Assembly (NCBI RefSeq): GCF_009796285.1
Contig: NZ_CP047020.1
Location: 744,001 to 808,000, forward strand
Length of the DNA stretch: 64,000 nucleotides
Direction of reading: 5' to 3'
DNA from: Streptomyces broussonetiae
GTDB lineage: Bacteria > Actinomycetota > Actinomycetes > Streptomycetales > Streptomycetaceae
Numbering within the stretch: position 1 is the first letter of the stretch; the number at the start of each line of letters is the position of its first letter. Shown here piece by piece: positions 46,579 to 55,961 of this stretch. The notes beneath the pieces were generated by a model. It was not told the origin of the DNA. It saw only the letters and a program-made list of their open reading frames with translations, and did not search any database. The position numbers and the translations under genes were made by a program.

Positions 46579-47222
46579 CCGACCTCGAGTTCAGCTGTAC
46601 CGGCGTGCGGCCGGAAGCCTACGGCACGGGACCCACGCTCCTGTTCGGGCTGCGGATCGAGGAGAGCGACCACCGGCCCGTGCACGCCGTCGCCCTGCGC
46701 TGCCAGATCCGTATCGAGCCCGCCCGCCGTACCTACGACCAGGAGGAGGTCGACATGCTCGCCGACCTCTTCGGCGAACCCGGGCGCTGGAGCACCACGC
46801 TCAAACCGCTGCAGTTCGCACACGCGTCGATCACCGTGCCTGCCTTCACCGGGGTGACCGAGGTCGACCTGCCCGTTCCCTGCACCTACGACACCGAGGT
46901 GGCCTCGGCGTCGTACTTCCGGGCGCTGACCCAGGGCGAGATACCGCTCCTGCTGCTCTACTCCGGCACCGTCTTCACGGGACGTGAGGGCTTCCGTGCG
47001 GAACCCATCCCATGGCACAAGGAGTCCACGTACCGGATGCCCGTCCAGGTGTGGCGGGACATGATCGACGCCTACTTTCCCGGTACCGGCTGGATTCGCG
47101 TGCGCAACGACTGCTTGGAGGCGCTGCGCCGTTACCGGTCCCGACATGCGCTGCCGTCCTGGGAGCGGGTCTTCACCGACCTTCTCGAGGCCGCCGACCC
47201 GCAAGGGAGGCCGTGGACATGA
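46575..47222 (+). CDS. DUF6084-family protein of hydrogenase cluster
   Basis: A 215-residue protein of unknown function. It is rich in beta-strand-like segments: YGTGPTLLFGLRIEESDHRP, VALRCQIRIEP, WSTTLKPLQFAHASITVP and LLLLYSGTVFTG. No cysteine cluster or cofactor motif is visible. It overlaps the preceding gene by four bases (ATGA) and the following one by four. Confidence 0.85.
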   Translation: MTDLEFSCTGVRPEAYGTGPTLLFGLRIEESDHRPVHAVALRCQIRIEPARRTYDQEEVDMLADLFGEPGRWSTTLKPLQFAHASITVPAFTGVTEVDLPVPCTYDTEVASASYFRALTQGEIPLLLLYSGTVFTGREGFRAEPIPWHKESTYRMPVQVWRDMIDAYFPGTGWIRVRNDCLEALRRYRSRHALPSWERVFTDLLEAADPQGRPWT

Positions 47223-48628
47223 CCGGCCCCGTGCACACCGAAGACACGCTGGCCCACGCCCGCGCGGTCGCCGACGCGGTCCTCTACGAGGGCTACGTCC
47301 TCTACCCGTACCGTGCGTCGGCTGCGAAGAACCGGCTGCGCTGGCAGTTCGGCGTGCTGAGCGCGCCCGCCCTGACCGGCGAGGGCGAGACCTGCGCGCT
47401 GCGGTCCCAGTGCCTGCTGGAGCCGCGGACCGCGGCCACAGTCGATGTCGAACTGCGTTTCCTGCGCGTACGGCGGCGCACCGTGGAGCGTCTCGGCGCC
47501 GACGGCACGGCTGTCGAAGTGCCCGAGCTGGAGCTGCCCGACCGCATCCTCGTCCCGTGGGACGAAGGCGAGGAGGAGCGCATCCGTATCCATCTGCCCG
47601 CCCATGTTCCGCCCGCGGACGGCGAAGACCTCGACGTCGCCTTCGACCTGCCCGCCGCCACCAGCAGGGAGCCTGTCACGGACGCGGCCGGACGGACGGT
47701 GGGGCGGCTCGTGCGCCGTACGGCACGCGTCACCGGCAGCCTGCTCCCGGCCCTGGAGGAGCTGCCCGGTCCGTACCGTGTCCTGCGGCTCACCGTCACG
47801 GTGCGGAACACCACGCCCGTACCCGCGGCGCGCAGTGATCGCTCCGCGGCCCTCGCGCATGCCATGATCGGCACGCATCTTCTGCTCTCCGCGCCGGGCG
47901 GTCACTTCCTGTCGATGACCGATCCACCGGAATGGGCCCGCGCCCACGTCGCCGAGTGCCACAACGATCACACCTGGCCCGTCCTGGCCGGCACGGACCG
48001 GGAGGACGACGTGGTCCTCTCGGCGCCCATCATCCTGGAGGACCATCCCGCGCTCGCCGAGGAGAGCCCCGGGCCGCTGTACGACGCCACGGAGATCGAC
48101 GAGATCCTCTCCCTGCGCACGGCGGCCCTCACCGAACGGGAGAAACGCGAGGCACGCGGGACCGATCCGCGCGCCGCCGAGGTCATCGACCTCGTCGACA
48201 GCATGCCCCCCGCCGTACGCGACCGGCTGCACGGGACGATCCGCGCGCTGCACGACGTCACCGCGCAAGCAGCCCCTGCGCCGGACCGGGGGCTGGAGCT
48301 GCCCGGCGGGACCGGGCACCCCTGGTGGGATCCGCAGCAGGACCCGCAGGCGGCGGAGGCGGACGCGACCGTGGTCGTCGACGGCGTCCTGATCGGCGCC
48401 GGAAGCATCGTCGTACTCGCCCCGGGCGCCCGCCGGACGGATGCTCAGGACGCCTTCCTGCGCGGGCGGCGCGCCACCGTCGAGGCGGTGGTGACCGACC
48501 TGGACGGCGAGACGCATCTCGCGGTGGTCCTGGCCGACGACCCGGGAACCGACCTGCGGCGCGCCCAGGGCCGGTTCCTGTACTTCCGGCCCGACGAGGT
48601 CAGGCCGCTCACCGAGGAGGGGCCATGA
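47219..48628 (+). CDS. conserved protein of unknown function in hydrogenase cluster
   Basis: A 469-residue protein I cannot assign to a named domain. Features: an opening YEGYVLYPYRASAAKNRLRW; a long middle with repeated D/E-rich strand patterns; HAMIGTHLLLSAPGGHFLSM followed by ECHNDHTWPVLAG; and a C-terminal part with GSIVVLAPGARRTDAQDAFL. The YEGYxLYPYR opening is a recurring feature of this cluster type in actinomycetes as I recall. Overlaps its neighbours by four bases on each side. Confidence 0.8.
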   Translation: MTGPVHTEDTLAHARAVADAVLYEGYVLYPYRASAAKNRLRWQFGVLSAPALTGEGETCALRSQCLLEPRTAATVDVELRFLRVRRRTVERLGADGTAVEVPELELPDRILVPWDEGEEERIRIHLPAHVPPADGEDLDVAFDLPAATSREPVTDAAGRTVGRLVRRTARVTGSLLPALEELPGPYRVLRLTVTVRNTTPVPAARSDRSAALAHAMIGTHLLLSAPGGHFLSMTDPPEWARAHVAECHNDHTWPVLAGTDREDDVVLSAPIILEDHPALAEESPGPLYDATEIDEILSLRTAALTEREKREARGTDPRAAEVIDLVDSMPPAVRDRLHGTIRALHDVTAQAAPAPDRGLELPGGTGHPWWDPQQDPQAAEADATVVVDGVLIGAGSIVVLAPGARRTDAQDAFLRGRRATVEAVVTDLDGETHLAVVLADDPGTDLRRAQGRFLYFRPDEVRPLTEEGP

Positions 48629-49164
48629 CCACGGCGCCCACGCCGGGCGGCCCGGCCGTCCTCGTGGCCGGCATCGGCAACGTCTTCCAGCGCGACGACG
48701 GCTTCGGCGTGGAGACCGTCCAGCACCTGGCCCGCCGCGGCCCCGGTGTGCTGCCGCCGGAAACGGAACTGATGGACGTCGGTGTCCGCGGACTGCACCT
48801 CGCCTACCGGCTCCTGGACGGCTGGCGCACGCTCGTCCTGGTGGACGCCGTGCACCGGGACGGCCCTCCCGGCACGCTCTACACGATCGACGCGGGCAGG
48901 CCCGCAGCACGCGACGACGGCGGGCCGGCCGGCCCACTGGACGGTCACGCGATGGATCCGGCCGCCGTACTGCGGCTGCTCAGGCGCCTGCATGCCGCCG
49001 TGGGCGGCACCCTGCCGGACCACGTCTACGTCGTCGGCTGCGAGCCCGGCGACGTCGGCGACGGCCTCGGTCTCAGCCCGCCGGTGGCGGCAGCGGTGGA
49101 CCGGGCCGCCGATCTCGTCGCGGAACTGGCGCGACGGGCGGCTCACACAGCGACGAGGAGTTGA
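48625..49164 (+). CDS. hydrogenase maturation protease
   Basis: A 179-residue HyaD/HybD-type endopeptidase. It has VAGIGNVFQRDDGFGVETV, where the Asp/Glu residues bind Ni, MDVGVRGLHLAYRLLDGW, and HAMDPAAVL with a further Ni ligand His. It should remove the C-terminal extension of the large subunit after Ni insertion. It overlaps the preceding gene by four bases. Confidence 0.92.
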   Translation: MTTAPTPGGPAVLVAGIGNVFQRDDGFGVETVQHLARRGPGVLPPETELMDVGVRGLHLAYRLLDGWRTLVLVDAVHRDGPPGTLYTIDAGRPAARDDGGPAGPLDGHAMDPAAVLRLLRRLHAAVGGTLPDHVYVVGCEPGDVGDGLGLSPPVAAAVDRAADLVAELARRAAHTATRS

Positions 49165-49167
49165 CCC

Positions 49168-49287
49168 ATGAACAGCGGACATCCGGGTCTGGCCTGGTTC
49201 GGCCTCGCGGTCGGTCTGGTGCTCGCCTACGAGATGGCAAGGAACCTGTCGGACGCCCAACGCTATTTGCGCATACGACGCATGTGA
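49168..49287 (+). CDS. DUF6893-type 39-aa peptide
   Basis: A 39-residue gene starting 4 bases after the protease stop. It is one hydrophobic helix (LAWFGLAVGLVLAYEMARNL) followed by a basic tail (RYLRIRRM), typical of small single-span membrane proteins. DUF6893 members occur in the same slot of other actinobacterial hydrogenase clusters, as I recall. Its last 25 bases overlap the end of the convergent PadR gene. It might anchor the soluble enzyme or partners at the membrane, which is inference. Confidence 0.75.
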   Translation: MNSGHPGLAWFGLAVGLVLAYEMARNLSDAQRYLRIRRM

Positions 49288-49670
49288 TCGGTGGACAGAG
49301 GTGTCGGCGGCCGGTCGTCACCGGGGGCGATGGCATCCGTCAGCTGAACATAGCGCTCCAGGAAGACATGGAGGATGCCGTGCAGCTCCCCCAGGCGCAC
49401 GAACCACAGCGCCAGTTCCATCGCTCCCTGGTGGGTCAGCGTGTACACACGCCGGGCCGGGCCGTGGTCCGAGGCGTCCCAGTGGGAGGTCACCGCGCCG
49501 CACGTCTCCAGGCCCCGCAGCACGCGGTAGACGTGCGCCGACTCGGCCTCCGGCCAGCCCATGTCGACCAGTCTGCGCACCAGGTCGTAGCCGTGCCCCC
49601 GACGCTCGGCCAGCAACAGGAGCAGAACGGGCGTAAGCAGCGTGCGGCGCTCGGCCTCGTACGGGTTCAT
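49263..49670 (-). CDS. PadR-family transcriptional regulator inside hydrogenase cluster
   Basis: A 135-residue PadR-type winged-helix protein: RRTLLTPVLLLLLAERRGHG, then YDLVRRLVDMGWPEAESAHV and the wing VTSHWDASDHGPARRVYTLT. It runs opposite to the cluster, convergent on the DUF6893 gene (25-bp overlap) and divergent from hypA. A perfect 8-bp palindrome lies between it and hypA. It may control the hyp genes or the whole cluster, which is inference from position. Confidence 0.88.
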   Translation of the reverse strand: MNPYEAERRTLLTPVLLLLLAERRGHGYDLVRRLVDMGWPEAESAHVYRVLRGLETCGAVTSHWDASDHGPARRVYTLTHQGAMELALWFVRLGELHGILHVFLERYVQLTDAIAPGDDRPPTPLSTDHMRRMRK

Positions 49671-49698
49671 CGCTCCTCCAGCCTAGCCAATCCGCCTT

Positions 49699-49727
49699 GT
49701 GCGCCCCATCCGAAAGCCCGGGCGCAC
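49699..49727. promoter_or_regulatory. perfect palindrome between PadR and hypA
   Basis: GTGCGCCC-N13-GGGCGCAC is a perfect 8-bp inverted repeat in the 78-bp gap between divergent PadR and hypA genes. Likely a PadR operator; a hairpin role is also possible. Confidence 0.55.
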
Positions 49728-49748
49728 GGGAACCAGGAGGTGGCGGAC

Positions 49749-50147
49749 ATGCACGAGCTGTCCCTCGCCGCAGCCGTCGTCGACGAGGTGAGCCCGCTGG
49801 TCGGTACGGACGTCGTACGCTCGGTGACCCTGCGGATCGGTGAACTCGCCGCGGTCGTCCCCGAGGCCCTGGAATTCGCCTTCGCGGTGGCCGCCGAAGG
49901 CACCGCGCTGGCGGACGCCGAGCTGCTGATCGACACTGTTGAAGGACGAGCCCGCTGCGACGGCTGCGGCCGTGAGGGCCCCACCGGGATGCCCCCGGTG
50001 CTCTGGTGCGAGGTATGCGCCCGGCCGCTCGTCCTGCTCTCCGGCCGCGAACTGGAGATCGTCCGGCTGGTCACGGATCCCGCCCCCGGACCGGCCCCCG
50101 CCGCCCCTGCCGCCTCGGACAAGGAGCACTCCCCCACCCGGAGGTAG
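49749..50147 (+). CDS. hypA: hydrogenase nickel metallochaperone HypA
   Basis: A 132-residue HypA. The start MHELSLAAAVVDEV holds the Ni-binding H2, and zinc ligands are C70, C73, C87 and C90 (CDGC, CEVC). It works with HypB to put nickel into the large subunit. The C-terminus has an extra Pro/Ala-rich tail. GGAGG lies before the ATG; hypB starts 3 bases after the stop. Confidence 0.93.
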   Translation: MHELSLAAAVVDEVSPLVGTDVVRSVTLRIGELAAVVPEALEFAFAVAAEGTALADAELLIDTVEGRARCDGCGREGPTGMPPVLWCEVCARPLVLLSGRELEIVRLVTDPAPGPAPAAPAASDKEHSPTRR

Positions 50148-50150
50148 TCC

Positions 50151-50906
50151 ATGTGCCGCTCGGTCGACCTGCACAGGGCCGTACTGGCGAGGAACGACGA
50201 CAACGCCACCGCGCTCCGCCGCTACCTCGACCGGCACGGCACGACCGCCGTCAACCTGATGTCCAGTCCGGGCAGTGGCAAGACCGAACTGCTGGAGGTC
50301 CTGCTCACACGCGCCCGTGAGCAGGGCGCACGGGTCGCGGCCGTCACCGCCGACCTCGCCACCGAGAACGACGCCCGGCGGCTGGCCCGCTCCCGTGCCC
50401 CCGTCCAGCAGATCCTCACCGACGGCCTGTGCCATCTGGAGGCGGGGATGCTGCAGGCCCGGCTGGAGCCCTGGCTGCCCGAGGGCACCCGGCTGCTGTT
50501 CGTGGAGAACGTCGGCAACCTGGTCTGCCCCGCCTCCTACGACCTCGGGGAAACCCTGCGGATCGTGCTGGTCTCGGTCACCGAGGGCGAGGACAAGCCC
50601 CTGAAGTATCCGGCCGCGTTCGGCCTTGCGCAGGCCGTCGTGGTCACCAAGACCGACCTCGCCGAAGCCGTCGGCTTCGACAGGTCCGGGTTCCGTGCCG
50701 GCCTCCGGCAGGTCAACCCGCACGTCCCCGTCTTCGAGACGTCCGCCCGTACCGGCGCGGGCGTCGACGACCTGCTCGCCCATGTCATGGCCTGTGCCGA
50801 CGGCCGGGCTCCGCACACGCCCGTCCTGGCGCGGCAGCACGCGCACCACCTGCACCACCATCCGGCTGCGACAAGCACCACGCCCGTACCGGGAACGCCG
50901 CCATGA
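50151..50906 (+). CDS. hypB: hydrogenase nickel GTPase HypB
   Basis: A 251-residue SIMIBI GTPase. The P-loop is SSPGSGKTELLE, switch and base-specific motifs include ENVGNLVCPASYDLGE and VVTKTDLAE. The N-terminal CxxCGC nickel motif of the E. coli protein is absent; instead a His-rich tail (HAHHLHHHP) sits at the C-terminus and may store nickel. The stop overlaps the hypF start by four bases. Confidence 0.93.
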   Translation: MCRSVDLHRAVLARNDDNATALRRYLDRHGTTAVNLMSSPGSGKTELLEVLLTRAREQGARVAAVTADLATENDARRLARSRAPVQQILTDGLCHLEAGMLQARLEPWLPEGTRLLFVENVGNLVCPASYDLGETLRIVLVSVTEGEDKPLKYPAAFGLAQAVVVTKTDLAEAVGFDRSGFRAGLRQVNPHVPVFETSARTGAGVDDLLAHVMACADGRAPHTPVLARQHAHHLHHHPAATSTTPVPGTPP

Positions 50907-53272
50907 CCACGGCACGCGCACGTCGGCACGTCACCGTGCGGGGCGTCGTCCAAGGCGTCGGCTTCCGCCCGTTCGTCCACGCGCTCGCGGCCGAGCACGG
51001 GCTCAGCGGCTGGGTCGCCAATGACGCGCGCGGTGTGGATACCGAGGTCGAAGGGCCGGTGGCCGCCGTGAGGGCGTTCTGCGAGGAGATCGGCACCCGC
51101 GCACCGCCGCTCGCCGTCGTCGAGTCCGTGGAGCATCGCGCCGTTCCCCTCGGCCACGACACCGGCTTCACCATCCGCCCCTCCGGCGGCGGTCCCGGGC
51201 GCACCCTGGTCTCTGCGGACACCGCCACCTGCGACGCCTGCCTGTCCGAACTGGCCGACCCCGCCGACCGCCGCCACCGGCACCCGTTCATCACCTGCAC
51301 CCATTGCGGTCCCCGCTTCACGATCATCACCGGGCTGCCCTACGACCGGGGCACCACGACCATGGCCGGCTTTCCGCTCTGCCCGGACTGTGCCCGCGAG
51401 TACGCCGACCCCGCCGACCGGCGCTTCCACGCCCAGCCGATCGCCTGCCCGCGCTGCGGCCCCCGGCTCGCGCTGCTGCATGCGCCCGGCGCCGCCCACA
51501 CCCTGCCCGGCGCCCTGGACGCGCCCGGTGTCGCACGGGATGCCGAGGCGCTCGCCGAGGCGCGCCGGATGCTGGCGGACGGAGCCGTCGTCGCGGTCAA
51601 GGGCATCGGCGGATACCACCTGGCCTGCGACGCATCCGACCGGTTGGCCGTACGCACTCTGCGCAAACGCAAGAACCGCGGCTCCAAGCCGTTCGCCGTC
51701 CTGGCCGACGGCATGGCGACGGTGGAGCGCGTCGCCCAGGTCGGGGAGGCCGAGCGCGCCCTGCTGCTCGGTCCGCGCAAGCCGATCGTCCTGCTGCGCC
51801 GCCGCGCGCCGGCACCGCAGGAGGTGACGGCCGAGGTCGCCCCGGGCAGTCCCGATCTCGGTGTGATGCTGCCGTACTCCCCGCTGCACCGGCTGCTGCT
51901 GGGGCTGCCCGGCGACCCGCCCGGCCCCAGTGTGCTCGTGCTGACCAGCGGCAACCGGGCCGGCGAGCCGATCGCCACCGATGACGCGGACGCGCTGCGG
52001 CGGCTGGACGGCCTGGCCGACGCCTGGCTGCTGCACGACCGGCCCATCCACGTGCCCTGCGACGACTCCGTGGTCCGCATCTGCGACGGCACGGAACTTC
52101 CCGTCCGCCGTTCCCGCGGCTATGCGCCCTTCCCCGTCGCCCTGCCCGCACCGGTCGTTCCCGCGCTCGCCGTCGGCGGCGACCTGAAGAACACCTTCTG
52201 TGTCGGCGACGACCGGTACGCCTGGCTGTCCGCGCACGTCGGCGACATGGACGACCTGGCCACCCTGACCGCGTTCGAGCGGGCCACGGCCCACCTGGCG
52301 GACCTCACCTGCGTCGCCCCCCGGCTGCTGGTGGCCGACCTGCACCCCGGCTACCGGTCCTCGCAGTGGGCCGTACGCGCGGGACGGGAGCGCGGGCTGC
52401 CGGTCGCCCGCGTGCAGCACCATCACGCACACATCGCCTCCGCCATGGCCGAACACGGCCTCGACGGCACCGCACCGGTGATCGGCGTGGCCTTCGACGG
52501 CACCGGCTACGGCGACGACGGCACCGTCTGGGGCGGTGAGGTACTGCTCGCCGACTACGCCGGATACCGGCGCCTCGCCCACCTGGGACGCGTGCCGCTG
52601 CCCGGCGGTGACGCGGCCGTACGCAACCCCTACCGGATGGCGTTGGCCCACCTGTGGGCCGCAGGCCTGCCGTGGACTTCGGCACTGCCGAGTGTCACCG
52701 TCACCACGCGCGGTGAACGAGCTTTGCTGGAGCGGCAGTTGGCGCGAGACCTGAACTGCGTGCCCACTTCCAGCATGGGTCGCCTCTTCGACGCCGTGTC
52801 CTCGCTCACCGGAGTCTGCCACCGGGTCGCCTACGAGGCACAGGCCGCGATGGAGCTGGAGTGCGCGGCGCTGGCGGAGCCCGACGACGGCACGGACGAC
52901 CGGGCCTACCGGTTCGCGCTGCACCCGGAGTCCGAGGAACCCGGTGCCGCGCTGGTGGCCGACGCCGCACCGGTGCTGGCCGCCGTGGTCGTGGAGGTGC
53001 TCGCGGGGATCACGGTGGGGCGGATCGCCCGCCGGTTCCACGAGGCCGTCGTCGCCCTCGTCCTCGACGTGTGCCGGGCGGCCCGGCAGCGCACCGGGAT
53101 CGACACGGTGGCCCTGTCGGGCGGGGTGTTCTGCAACACCCTGCTCACCTCGGGCTGCCGCACCGCGCTGGAACGGGACGGGTTCGCCGTCCTCGCGCAC
53201 CACAAGGTGCCCCCCAACGACGGCGGCCTGGCCCTCGGGCAGTTGATCGTCGCCGCCCGGACCGGAACGTGA
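50903..53272 (+). CDS. hypF: carbamoyltransferase HypF
   Basis: A full-length 789-residue HypF. Residues 8-95 are an acylphosphatase-like domain (RGVVQGVGFRPFVH). Residues 108-190 carry two zinc fingers (CDACLSELADP...CTHCGPR and CPDCAREYADP...CPRCGPR). A YrdC-like domain follows (AVVAVKGIGGYHLACDA, FAVLADGMATVERV). The final half is a Kae1-like domain (ARVQHHHAHIASAMAEHGLD, VALSGGVFCNTLL). It makes the thiocarbamate precursor of the CN ligands on HypE. Confidence 0.95.
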   Translation: MTTARARRHVTVRGVVQGVGFRPFVHALAAEHGLSGWVANDARGVDTEVEGPVAAVRAFCEEIGTRAPPLAVVESVEHRAVPLGHDTGFTIRPSGGGPGRTLVSADTATCDACLSELADPADRRHRHPFITCTHCGPRFTIITGLPYDRGTTTMAGFPLCPDCAREYADPADRRFHAQPIACPRCGPRLALLHAPGAAHTLPGALDAPGVARDAEALAEARRMLADGAVVAVKGIGGYHLACDASDRLAVRTLRKRKNRGSKPFAVLADGMATVERVAQVGEAERALLLGPRKPIVLLRRRAPAPQEVTAEVAPGSPDLGVMLPYSPLHRLLLGLPGDPPGPSVLVLTSGNRAGEPIATDDADALRRLDGLADAWLLHDRPIHVPCDDSVVRICDGTELPVRRSRGYAPFPVALPAPVVPALAVGGDLKNTFCVGDDRYAWLSAHVGDMDDLATLTAFERATAHLADLTCVAPRLLVADLHPGYRSSQWAVRAGRERGLPVARVQHHHAHIASAMAEHGLDGTAPVIGVAFDGTGYGDDGTVWGGEVLLADYAGYRRLAHLGRVPLPGGDAAVRNPYRMALAHLWAAGLPWTSALPSVTVTTRGERALLERQLARDLNCVPTSSMGRLFDAVSSLTGVCHRVAYEAQAAMELECAALAEPDDGTDDRAYRFALHPESEEPGAALVADAAPVLAAVVVEVLAGITVGRIARRFHEAVVALVLDVCRAARQRTGIDTVALSGGVFCNTLLTSGCRTALERDGFAVLAHHKVPPNDGGLALGQLIVAARTGT

Positions 53273-53282
53273 GGAGCTCATC

Positions 53283-53627
53283 ATGTGCCTGGCCGTTCCC
53301 GGCCGCGTGCTGGAGATCGAGGAACGGGACGCGACGCGCATGGCGAAGGTCGACTTCGGCGGCGTCGTCAAGGAAGTGTGCCTGGAATACGTACCCGAGA
53401 TGCAGGTGGGTGACTACGCGATCGTGCATGTGGGGTTCGCCCTGCAGCGACTGGACGAGGAGTCAGCGAAACAGACCCTGGAACTCTTCGAGAACCTCGG
53501 GGTCCTGGAGGAGGAGTTCGGCGACGCCTGGGCGAAAGCGGCCCGCGACGCCGGTGCGGAGCGCCCCGCGGGCACCACGCCACCGCAGGGCCCCGCACAG
53601 GATGCCGACGAGGAGGGCCGGCCATGA
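53283..53627 (+). CDS. hypC: hydrogenase assembly chaperone HypC
   Basis: A 114-residue HypC/HybG-type chaperone. [14 protein letters not shown] provides the N-terminal Cys2 that binds the Fe(CN)2CO unit; [19 protein letters not shown] is the core. The C-terminus is about 30 residues longer than in the E. coli protein, with a Pro/Gly-rich tail. It shuttles the Fe unit between HypD and the large subunit. The end overlaps hypD by four bases. Confidence 0.93.
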   Translation: MCLAVPGRVLEIEERDATRMAKVDFGGVVKEVCLEYVPEMQVGDYAIVHVGFALQRLDEESAKQTLELFENLGVLEEEFGDAWAKAARDAGAERPAGTTPPQGPAQDADEEGRP

Positions 53628-54745
53628 AGTACCTCGACGAATTCAGCGACCCGGTGCTCGCCCGGCGCCTCTTCGACGAGATCAGGGCCCTCACCACGCA
53701 GCCCTGGTCGCTCATGGAGGTGTGCGGCGGACAGACGCACTCGATCATCCGGCACGGCATCGACCAGTTGCTGCCGGACGAGATCCAGCTCATCCACGGA
53801 CCCGGATGCCCTGTCTGTGTCACTCCGCTGGAGACCATCGACAAGGCTCTGGAGATCGCCTCGCGTCCCGAGGTCGTCTTCTGCTCCTTCGGTGACATGC
53901 TGCGCGTGCCCGGCAGTGGGCGGGACCTGTTCAAGGTCAAGAGCGAGGGCGGCGACGTCAGGGTGGTCTACTCGCCCCTGGACGCGCTGCGCATCGCCCA
54001 GGACAACCCCGATCGTCAAGTGGTGTTCTTCGGGATCGGGTTCGAGACCACCGCGCCGCCCAACGCCATGACCGTGTACCAGGCGAAGAAGCTGGGGATC
54101 GGCAACTTCAGCCTGCTCGTCTCCCATGTGCGGGTGCCGCCCGCGATCGACGCCATCATGAACTCCCCCGACTGCCGGGTGCAGGCGTTCCTCGCGGCCG
54201 GTCATGTGTGCACGGTGATGGGCACCGCCGAATACCCCGAACTCGCCGAACGCCACAAGGTCCCCATCGTGGTGACCGGCTTCGAGCCGCTCGACATCCT
54301 GGAAGGGATCCGCCGCGCGGTACGGCAGCTGGAGGCGGGCCGGCACGTGGTCGAGAACGCCTATCCGCGTGCCGTGCAGCCGGAGGGCAGCCCGGCCGCC
54401 AGGGCCATGCTCGCCGACGTCTTCGAGGTGACCGACCGGGCGTGGCGCGGGATCGGCATGATTCCCCGGAGCGGCTGGCGGCTGTCGCCCAGGTACCGCG
54501 ACTACGACGCCGAACACCGCTTCTCGGTGACTGACATCGACACCCAGGAGTCCACGGTGTGCCGCAGCGGCGAGGTCCTCCAAGGGCTGATCAAGCCGCA
54601 CGAGTGCGCCGCCTTCGGCAAGCAGTGCACCCCGCGCAACCCGCTCGGCGCCACCATGGTCTCCAGCGAGGGCGCCTGTGCGGCGTACTACCTCTACCGC
54701 AGGCTCCAGGTGCCGACCACGCAGGAGGCGAGTTCCGTTGGCTGA
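53624..54745 (+). CDS. hypD: hydrogenase Fe-ligand assembly protein HypD
   Basis: A 373-residue HypD. The conserved motifs are present: [40 protein letters not shown], and the cluster cysteines in [31 protein letters not shown] and SEGACAAYY. It holds a [4Fe-4S] cluster and is the platform for building Fe(CN)2CO with HypC and HypE. It overlaps hypC by four bases and hypE by eight. Confidence 0.95.
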   Translation: MKYLDEFSDPVLARRLFDEIRALTTQPWSLMEVCGGQTHSIIRHGIDQLLPDEIQLIHGPGCPVCVTPLETIDKALEIASRPEVVFCSFGDMLRVPGSGRDLFKVKSEGGDVRVVYSPLDALRIAQDNPDRQVVFFGIGFETTAPPNAMTVYQAKKLGIGNFSLLVSHVRVPPAIDAIMNSPDCRVQAFLAAGHVCTVMGTAEYPELAERHKVPIVVTGFEPLDILEGIRRAVRQLEAGRHVVENAYPRAVQPEGSPAARAMLADVFEVTDRAWRGIGMIPRSGWRLSPRYRDYDAEHRFSVTDIDTQESTVCRSGEVLQGLIKPHECAAFGKQCTPRNPLGATMVSSEGACAAYYLYRRLQVPTTQEASSVG

Positions 54746-55826
54746 CACACCCGGCGCGGGCGGCTCGACGTACGCGTCGGCCGACTTCTCCAGCTGGACC
54801 TGTCCCGCTCCGCTGCGCGACCACGAGCGCATCATCATGGGCCACGGCGGCGGCGGAGCCCTGTCGGCCGAGCTGGTGGAGCACCTCTTCGTGCCCGCCT
54901 TCGGCAACGACGTGCTGTCCGAACTGGGCGACTCGGCACGGCTGCCCGCCTCCGGAGAACGGCTCGCCTTCTCCACCGACTCCTTCGTGGTACGGCCGCT
55001 GTTCTTCCCCGGCGGGAGCATCGGTGACCTGGCGGTCAACGGCACGGTCAACGACCTCGCCATGTCCGGGGCCCGGCCGCTCTTCCTGTCCTGCGGGTTC
55101 ATCCTCGAGGAGGGCGTGGAACTCGCCGTGGTGGCCAAGGTCGCCCAGGCGTTCGGCGCGGCCGCGCACAGGGCCGGGGTGACCGTGGTCACCGGTGACA
55201 CGAAAGTGGTCGAAGCCGGTCACGGGGACGGGGTGTTCATCAACACCGCCGGTATCGGCCGCATCCCCGACGGCGTCGACATCCACCCGGGCCGGGCCAG
55301 GCCGGGCGATGTGATCCTGGTCAGCGGGGCCATCGGGGTGCACGGCGTGGCGATCATGAGCGTCCGCGAGGGCCTGGAGTTCGGCGTGGAGATCGAAAGC
55401 GACACCGCCCCGCTGGGTGACCTGGTCGCGCAGTTGCTCGCCGCCTGCCCGGACGTGCATGTGCTGCGCGATCCCACGCGCGGCGGTCTCGCCACGACCC
55501 TCAACGAGATCGCTGGCGCGTCGGGCGTGGGAGTGGCCCTGCGGGAGGACGCCCTTCCCGTGCCGGACACGGTCGCCAACGCCTGTGCCCTCCTCGGCCT
55601 CGACCCTCTCTACGTCGCCAACGAGGGCAAACTGGCCGCGTTCGTGCCCCCGGACCACGCGGACGCCTGTCTGGCCGCCCTCAGAGCCCATCCGCTGGGC
55701 AAGGAGGCGGTGGCCATCGGCCACTGTGTGCCCGACCATCCGGGCATGGTCGTCTCGGCCACGGGCCTCGGCGGCACCCGCGTGGTGGACATGCCACTGG
55801 GTGAACAACTGCCCCGGATCTGCTGA
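54738..55826 (+). CDS. hypE: carbamoyl dehydratase HypE
   Basis: A 362-residue HypE of the PurM/AIRS fold. [20 protein letters not shown] and [20 protein letters not shown] are the ATP-binding parts; the invariant C-terminal PRIC ends in the cysteine that carries the thiocarbamate later dehydrated to thiocyanate. The start is best placed at the TTG at 54738, with GGAGG at good spacing, giving an 8-bp overlap with hypD; upstream in-frame ATG would give an unlikely Arg-rich extension. Confidence 0.93.
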   Translation: MADTPGAGGSTYASADFSSWTCPAPLRDHERIIMGHGGGGALSAELVEHLFVPAFGNDVLSELGDSARLPASGERLAFSTDSFVVRPLFFPGGSIGDLAVNGTVNDLAMSGARPLFLSCGFILEEGVELAVVAKVAQAFGAAAHRAGVTVVTGDTKVVEAGHGDGVFINTAGIGRIPDGVDIHPGRARPGDVILVSGAIGVHGVAIMSVREGLEFGVEIESDTAPLGDLVAQLLAACPDVHVLRDPTRGGLATTLNEIAGASGVGVALREDALPVPDTVANACALLGLDPLYVANEGKLAAFVPPDHADACLAALRAHPLGKEAVAIGHCVPDHPGMVVSATGLGGTRVVDMPLGEQLPRIC

Positions 55827-55894
55827 GGGCGGCTGTCGGCCGCGGTGTCAGCGGCCGGTGCCGGCGCCGGCACCGTCGTGCCGAGAAGCGCTGC

Positions 55895-55922
55895 GGCCGT
55901 GCCGGGGGCACCCGGCACGGCC
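55895..55922 (+). terminator. hairpin after hypE
   Basis: GGCCGTGCCGGG and CCCGGCACGGCC form a perfect 12-bp stem around GGCA, 69 bases after the hypE stop and before the convergent monooxygenase gene. It probably ends the hydrogenase transcript. Confidence 0.8.
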
Positions 55923-55961
55923 GACACGCTTCCGGCGGGAATCCGGCGCCGGCCCGATCGG

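Noticed and set aside
47132..48937. 601-codon minus-strand open frame in the unknown part of the hydrogenase cluster
   Set aside because: Shadow of plus-strand genes that have coupled starts and stops; no recognisable product.
50537..53371. 944-codon open frame on the minus strand opposite hypF
   Set aside because: Shadow of hypF; low-complexity Gly/Val/Gln-rich composition and no domain.
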